Positions 58,090 to 64,000 of a DNA stretch of 64,000 nucleotides are shown piece by piece. Source of the stretch: Pegea sp. RAD2-039 (Eukaryota; Chordata; Thaliacea; Salpida; Salpidae); the NCBI GenBank assembly GCA_034620365.1, contig JAQGEQ010000345.1:496001-560000 (forward strand). The letters are read 5' to 3'. The notes under the pieces are model-generated. The model did no database searches and was not told where the DNA came from. It saw only the letters and a list, made by a program, of their open reading frames with translations. Position 1 is the first letter of the stretch. Each line of letters starts with the position of its first letter. The position numbers were made by a program, and so were the translations under genes.

Positions 58090-61000
58090 CTTGTTGATCT
58101 TGTAACGTAGCCGAAGTTTCTTTAAAATCACAAATAAACTAATCAACAAATTGTTTATTACAACGAAGAAGATGTGATCTTTGTATAACGTAAATAATTT
58201 AGTTAAATATTTAATGAGCTCAAAAAAACTTCGAACGTTTGTCCTTTAAAGTATTTTAAAGCTAAATATAACTCAATAAACTTAGTTATTTGACTCAAAA
58301 CATAAAAACTAATCGTCTTTAAACAGAAGGCTAGGTACTCCTGCTTATTTATCATTATCAACCAATCGAAAAGTTCACATGAATAATAATCAAAAGTAAT
58401 AATGATAGTAATAGACTTCAAACAGCAATAGTTGAATACCAAAGACTTGTAACAACAAAACTTGGTAATAAAATTATACTTATAACTTTTATTAATTGAT
58501 AAAAAATACCTTCTATAAAGCTTTGGTAAAATTACTAACTATTCTGTTCAGAGTAGAAGTATTTAAGTAATATTTTACACGATAAATATAGATTAAATCT
58601 AATTATATGAACAAAATTTCCCGAAAAAATTTCTAGTAATTTTTTAACTAATTTTAATCTAGTAATTTTTAAACTTTTTGCTACTCATAAAAACTATCAA
58701 AAAGACTAAAACTGTAACAATTTTCTGAATTTATAAAATCTGATGGTAGATGAAGATATAAAAACAATTCTTTATAAGGTCTTTATATAAACAAAATATC
58801 AATTTATCCTAAAATTGCATAAATTCTTTTAGTAATATAAATTCTTTTTTTTAAACAGTTACTAAAAGCTTCTGGTGAGTTATTAAGTAAATTTACGAAT
58901 TAAAGTTAATTTTGAAAACTAAATCAAACATCAAATCTTTTTTACTTCCTTTTTTGGTTGGATGTTGTCGAAAAAGTTGTTTCATAATAAACGTTTTTAT
59001 GTTTGTAATTTATATCTTAGAAAATAAAAGTGAGTTTTATCAAAAATTCACCGTTTAGGTAATAATAAGTTTTCTTGTAATAAAACTGTTTGGTATTTAC
59101 TTTTCTTAGATTGTGAATAACTAAATTTTGTTAGTTTCAACTGATTACATTAATAAACTAAAAGTAGATAAATGCATGAAGTGAAGAATATTGTGAAAAA
59201 GCTAAAATAATTTGTGAAAAGTAATAATTTTTATAACAAACTTTCTTGTGAGTTAAATCAATAATAACTTATTCTTATAGAATTAACTCAAAGCTACAAA
59301 TAATAATCACAAAGTTGTTTACCAAGGATTGTATTTGTATTTAAAATATTTAGAGAGATTGTTATTCTAATCTTGTCGACAGTTTTCTTTCATCTTATCT
59401 GGTTTAAAAAGATTCACTAAGAATAGTGATAGTTAGTGAAATCAAGAATTCAGTTAATATCTTACTTTCAATAAAGACAAATAAAAGGTTTATAATAATG
59501 AGACTATGTTTGTAACTCGTTGAAAAGTAATATTGATATGAATTTGTATTCAAGGCTTTGAAACATCTTATGCTTTAAATAAAATGACAGAATGCCACTA
59601 TTTAAAAATTGTACCACTAAACAATTTCAATTAACAAATTTAGACTGACTAACTGATGTGTGAGATATATTTCATATATTATAATAATTTTGTGAGTACC
59701 TTTTAGTCCTATTAAAACTTTAGAAAAAGTTATTTTAACCTTCTTACTTTATTTAAATAACATTACTACTGTACACTTTTAAGAACAGAGTATACCAGCT
59801 TGTGGTCAACTAATTGTAATTATAATTGTATTGTTTGATATGAATTAACTATAAATAATCTATTACTTACTATTATATATTTTTCATATTGTAGTTGTAC
59901 TGATAAATATGAACACATTATTCTTACATACAAACTAAAATATTCCAAATTGTTATTTTAATGTCAGACTGTTTTCAATTCTTATAAGATAATCGCATTT
60001 GTTGAATTTTATATCAGCTTAATTCCTTGGTTTAAAACTTCATTAAAGAAATAGAAACTTTACAAAATAAGATCTCATCAAATGTTATCAACAAATTCTC
60101 AAACATTTTACAGAGAAATAAATTATGAAAAACTTTTTTGTTTCATATAATCGGTTAAAAATAGTATAATAAGCTTTCAAGATTTTATTGTAGTTAGTTT
60201 TCTTCTCTTTTCTTCAGTGGTTTGCAGAGTAGATGCCGCTATAGGGAGCGATCTGCTGCGATATCAATCTGACATTGATTGATTCTTTAAGTGATTTCAT
60301 ATAACACTTTCATGTATTCTTTTAAGTGAATAACTGCACCATATAACTATCTTAAAACTCCTCAACAAGCTAAATATCATTTCTGCAAAGGACTTGTAAG
60401 AAAATGAAAATGATGTAAATACTCAAAATTGCAAAATTAATTCAGCTTTCATCTTACTTGAAGAAGACTATTTTAGCGAGTATCTATGATTTATAGCAAC
60501 AAGCTGAAATAAACCAACAGAATCTAAAAATATAATTCAGATAATTAATTATTTCTAATGTAAGAAAGTTGGATAGTGTAAAAAGATAAAGTTGTAAAAA
60601 ATCGGTTTCATGAAGATTAGAAAAGATTTAGATATTTTATTTTGAACTTGTAAGTCTTATTGATGCATTTTAAATTATAAATTACAAATTAGTTACAAAA
60701 CTTCTCTACGATTAAGTATTTAAAGAAAAATATCTTACAAAAGTTTGCAGTTTTCAATTCTATTTTATTATAATTACAAAGAGGAGGTTACAAATAAAGA
60801 TAAAAACTTTCAAACTTAATTTAATGTAAATACCAAAAGTTGGTGACAACTTATCTGATGAAATCAGTAAAACATTTAAACAATTATTCGTGATATCATA
60901 AAGTCGAAGCAATTATTACAAAATGTAAATATTGATGTAACTATCTAAATTTAATAATTAAGCAACAAGATAGTCGAGGATAACAGTAAAAAGCCTTCAT

Positions 61001-62066
61001 GTGTTTTATGTAATTGTATATAAGTTGGTAGGGATACGGTTTCATTTCTAAATATCCAATTTCCAAACTGGTTTTCATAATAAAAGTAGCAAGTTAAGTA
61101 AATTGAAGTTTTATTTTGGTAACATGAAAAGTTATTTTATTATGATTGAGTTTACATGATAATAACAGAGTTGATTAAAATAAATAAAGAAAACAGTTCT
61201 ACATTCATACTTTCTAAATTTACCACTGCATACATCTTAAAGGTTCAGATTTGTTTCCAAAATATTTTTCAAAAGTTCAGGAAGTAATTTGATTCATTTT
61301 AATGAACCATACAAGGAACTCTTAAAGAAATTCTCACAAATATCAAAATCTTCTAAAACTTTTTCTTGTAAAAACAGCTTATCGATATAAATCTATAAAA
61401 TCATTAGAAGCATTTAATGTCATCTACTAGCATACCAAATCGTTTTAATTGTTTGTCAACCTGGTTAGTTTGGTTGTTGAATATATGTTCACTTTCTCGC
61501 AGTATTGTTTTATTAATTAAAGTTTTTCTGCTTCAGTTTGATAACTTTTTGCTGCAATATTCATCTTGAAAGCATCTTGTTTAATACTTTAAGATAAAAA
61601 TAGAATCATATTTCAATTTATCTAATATTTAAAATGTCTTAAACATTTTCCTTTTAAAATTGATAAGGTTTGAAAGTATTTAAAGATTAAGACAAAATTG
61701 TAGCTCTGATTATTAGGTTTATAAATTATTTTTATTTATTTAATTCAATAAATGCGAAGGAGGGTACCTGAAAAGAGCACCTCTCACCAATACACATTCG
61801 ATTATGATTAAATCTTTCAAACTGTTATAAGAAACGACTTTTAGTTTCAACCTGCTTATTAATTATGGTTGCTGCCAACAACTGTCTTCCTCCACGTAAC
61901 TAGTCTTGTTTAGAGTCTTTAAATCAAGCTGTCGTCATTTTGTACTACTTACGTCGTTCGTTCCTCTTTCAAATGTAGCCATATTGTTTAATACTGAAGT
62001 TTTCCAACAAATTTGAAAGGTCAGCAAACTGTTAGGTAAAAACATTCAAAATTTTTATCTTTGCAG
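58090..62066. other. A+T-rich spacer between the astacin gene and the ABCC fragment
   Basis: About 4 kb with no supported gene. The astacin 1 promoter should lie at its left end. A short GC-richer patch at about 60220-60265 and the hairpin repeat at 61747-61800 are the only local features noticed. Confidence 0.45.
61747..61800 (+). repeat. Dispersed hairpin repeat, copy C
   Basis: Plus-orientation copy with AATAAATGCGAAGGAGGGTA, then CCTGAAAAGAGCACCTCTCA and CCAATACACATTC. It matches the copies at 18349-18405 and, inverted, 15083-15140. A few changes in the stem (GGGTACC) weaken but do not abolish the fold. Confidence 0.6.
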
Positions 62067-62409
62067 AGCCCAAAACACGTGTCCAGGTAAGTTGATGACG
62101 TCATTTACACGTACAATTTCAATCTAACTTCTGGTTTAGAACCAATCACCAGAGATGGCGTCATCATCTCTAAATCGCCTCTTTTTCTGGTGGTTTAATC
62201 CGTGATTGAAGTAGCGTGCGTTTTGTGACGTCATCACGTCTTTTATGATTCTCAGAATTGTACTTTTGTGGTATAAAAAGCCGCTGCAAACAGATGATGT
62301 TAGGGACTTAGAAAATCGCGATAAAGCGAAGATATTGGGGGTGACGTCACTAGGTGATGCTGATGACGTCATCTTGTCTTACAGAATTGTAGAGTTGAGT
62401 GAAGATTAA
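62067..62409 (+). pseudogene. Fragment of an ABCC (MRP-type) transporter N-terminus
   Basis: Plus-strand exon-like blocks 62067-62086, 62140-62201 and 62256-62340 splice in phase through introns of about 53-54 nt to give a stretch with SPEMASSSLNRLFFWWFNP followed by IVLLWYKKPLQTDDV and RDLENRDKAK. This is the signature at the start of ABCC transporters, just before the first core membrane domain (SPE.SASFLSR..FWW...GYK.PLE..DL). After it the frame closes: by splicing to 62385 at a TGA within six codons, or by read-through at a TAA (62407-62409). No membrane domain or ATP-binding cassette follows before the astacin duplicate. I infer a gene fragment or truncated pseudogene, though a short expressed product cannot be excluded. 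Confidence 0.65.
62096..62371. promoter_or_regulatory. Cluster of four TGACGTCA palindromes
   Basis: Perfect 8-bp CRE/ATF-type palindromes lie at 62096-62103, 62226-62233, 62342-62349 and 62364-62371. Each falls within an inferred intron of the ABCC fragment, and the third overlaps its splice donor. Such sites bind CREB/ATF bZIP factors in animals. Whether these act as an enhancer is inference. Confidence 0.45.
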
Positions 62410-62632
62410 GGAGTTGAACAATCCGAAGATTTTGTTACAAAATTCAGATTCTTTGTTTTATTCGATGGTTGAAGACGCTGGTTTAGTTTGAAGTGGGATA
62501 CTGATGATGTTACTGACTTGTGGAATAATTGATTTGTAATTTAAATAATAAAGTAGAAGTGAAAAAGATTTTTTTTTAGTTTAATTTCTATATGATGAAA
62601 GTTTGGAAAAAATTTCTGCTTTTTAGAGTTGG

Positions 62633-64000
62633 TTACAAGAGTTGTATAAATCGTTATTTGAAGCCATTCATTAAATAAATTGACTAATATCTCGGTTTCA
62701 AGTAGAAAACTCGTCTGCCAACAAAAGTTATCTAAATAAGTTTCATGGTTCTTTATTTAAAAGTGGATTCTGTGAAACAAGTGAAAATCCAAATAGAAAG
62801 TTTTAATTATCTTTTATAATACTTTTGATTCTTTACTCATTTTAAAACTTCAAAAAAGTTGTCATCGTAAAGTGGTCATAAAGTTTAATCTCTAGAAATT
62901 GAAGGAAATATAAAGCAGAAATCTTTGAAAAATAGTAAAGAATAGATTATGATGGAAAAAAGAGTCTTTTAAATCGCTCATCAGAAGATTTTCACAACTT
63001 CTTTAATCCCTGAAAAACAGAAAGTTAATTTATTGTAAGTTAGTTGCAAACCAACTGAAACTTTATTTGAGATTTTTGTTAAATTAAAACTATTTCGATG
63101 AAACTAATTTTTACGAATATTTTCAGAGTTAAATAGAAGTTTATTATAATTTTTTTATGAGGCATGTAGATAACATCTTAAACAAAAACAAAATAAATTA
63201 TATTTTCAATATTTACCGAGCTTAGCAGAGCTTACAAGTCTTTTTGCAAAACTGTGACAAATATTTATTTTTACAACTTCCACTAGTCTCACGACAGCGT
63301 CTAAAAATTATTAAGTTGATTCAAATGCTTTCAGATTATTCTAAAAAGGATTAATTGAAATAATATTAAGATGTACTAAATATAGAATTATAATCTGAAA
63401 AGATACAACCAGAAATTGAAAATACAAGCACCTTGGGAATTTATCAACACAATCTGAAAAACAAAATAAATTTTGATATAAATAAAATTGGCAAATTAAT
63501 CTAAACTAATAAAAGAAGACAATTATTGAAACTTACAATCAGTAAAGCATTTATATTTTTCATTAATTTGAAAAATATCATTCTTTGAGAATTTCTTTCT
63601 ATTATAAATAATCGTTGAGTTAGTCCTGAATATAAAATATTTAAATGTTACAACGAATGAAATTTGCAAGGTGTACATTTCAACAACCAACAAATTATAT
63701 CGACATCAGGAAGTTACCTTTTATCTAAGATCGTAGGCAAACCATTTTTACTATAAGAAGTTGCATTATAATGCATGAGAGATCTAATATCGTATCGAGA
63801 GGAATAACTGTCCCATCTTTTAATATCCATTTTCTTAAAATTGTGTTCTTGACCTTTAAAAAGTTTGAAATTAACTGAATAAAATCAAACTTGAATTTTC
63901 AAAAAAAATCAAACACACCTTCCTTTATATTATCCCAAACAATTGTGACGTAATCATCTCTATCAGGACGCGATTGTTCATGCAAAAATCCAAGTGCATG
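62633..64000. repeat. Segmental duplication, right copy (astacin 2 and its 3' flank)
   Basis: A direct, same-orientation duplicate of the region starting at about 54888, including 3' flank, exons and introns of the astacin gene. Exon lengths 79, 22 and 89 nt are identical in the two copies. This copy has about 170 extra nt at about 62690-62876 relative to the left copy. It continues past the window end. Confidence 0.85.
63222..64000 (-). CDS. Second astacin metalloprotease, 3' part only (continues beyond the window)
   Basis: Paralogue of the gene at 55298-58089. Exons (minus): from beyond 64000 to 63919, then 63718-63874, 63537-63625, 63432-63453 and 63222-63300, ending at the TAA at 63222-63224. 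Visible parts are [17 protein letters not shown] (the second half of the zinc motif), the Met-turn SLMHY, and a ShKT domain whose final exon encodes the same protein as copy 1. A 44-nt intron (63875-63918) interrupts the catalytic domain where copy 1 has coding sequence. The start, signal peptide and first zinc ligands lie outside the window. Nothing visible is broken, so it is probably functional. Confidence 0.85.

Noticed and set aside
62136-62372. 78-codon minus-strand open frame
   Set aside because: It lies opposite the ABCC-like exons and their introns; the plus strand carries the recognisable protein signature.

Overview
The window is strongly A+T-rich (roughly 70% or more) eukaryotic DNA. 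Genes are split by many GT-AG introns, several of them only 44-60 nt. The gene content is animal: an RNF10-type RING protein, a trefoil/GH31 maltase, Nemo-like kinase, the Sar1 exchange factor PREB/Sec12, and a secreted astacin with antistasin-like and ShKT domains. This points to an invertebrate metazoan with a compact-intron, A+T-rich genome. I cannot assign the phylum from sequence alone; a flatworm-like or cnidarian-like genome would fit. I rebuilt the genes by eye from splice sites, reading frame and family similarity, and every multi-exon model below stays in phase from start to stop.

Layout. 1-1233: 3' flank of the first gene, with short coding-like debris. 1234-5012 (-): RNF10 orthologue, 12 exons. 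About 5090-5490 (-): tRNA-derived SINE. 5500-8590: A+T-rich spacer. 8594-26034 (+): a 58-exon, 2,697-residue membrane-anchored maltase-glucoamylase-like protein with three trefoil+GH31 modules, all with intact catalytic acids. 26035-30890: spacer. 30891-34837 (+): Nemo-like kinase fused in frame to about 38 copies of a 10-residue Q/N-rich repeat. 34928-38412: spacer. 38413-41388 (+): PREB/Sec12. 41389-45348: spacer. 45349-47740 (+): small single-pass membrane protein with three PPxY motifs. 47741-50634: spacer. 50635-51252 (+): intronless 205-residue protein of unknown function. 51253-54880: spacer with minor repeats. 55298-58089 (-): secreted astacin metalloprotease, with a second SINE in intron 1. 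58090-62060: spacer with a short hairpin repeat. 62067-62409 (+): fragment of an ABCC-type transporter N-terminus. 63222-64000 (-): 3' part of a second astacin that is a segmental duplicate of the first; it runs off the window.

There is no operon-like arrangement. The genes are functionally unrelated neighbours: ubiquitin ligation, digestive or brush-border carbohydrate hydrolysis, Wnt/MAPK-type signalling, ER export and extracellular proteolysis. The most interesting points are the triple-module maltase; the huge prion-like repeat tail on the kinase, cut by a nonsense codon inside the array; the intron-versus-exon difference between the two astacin paralogues; the orphan ABCC fragment carrying a cluster of TGACGTCA palindromes; and a dispersed hairpin repeat present in three copies.
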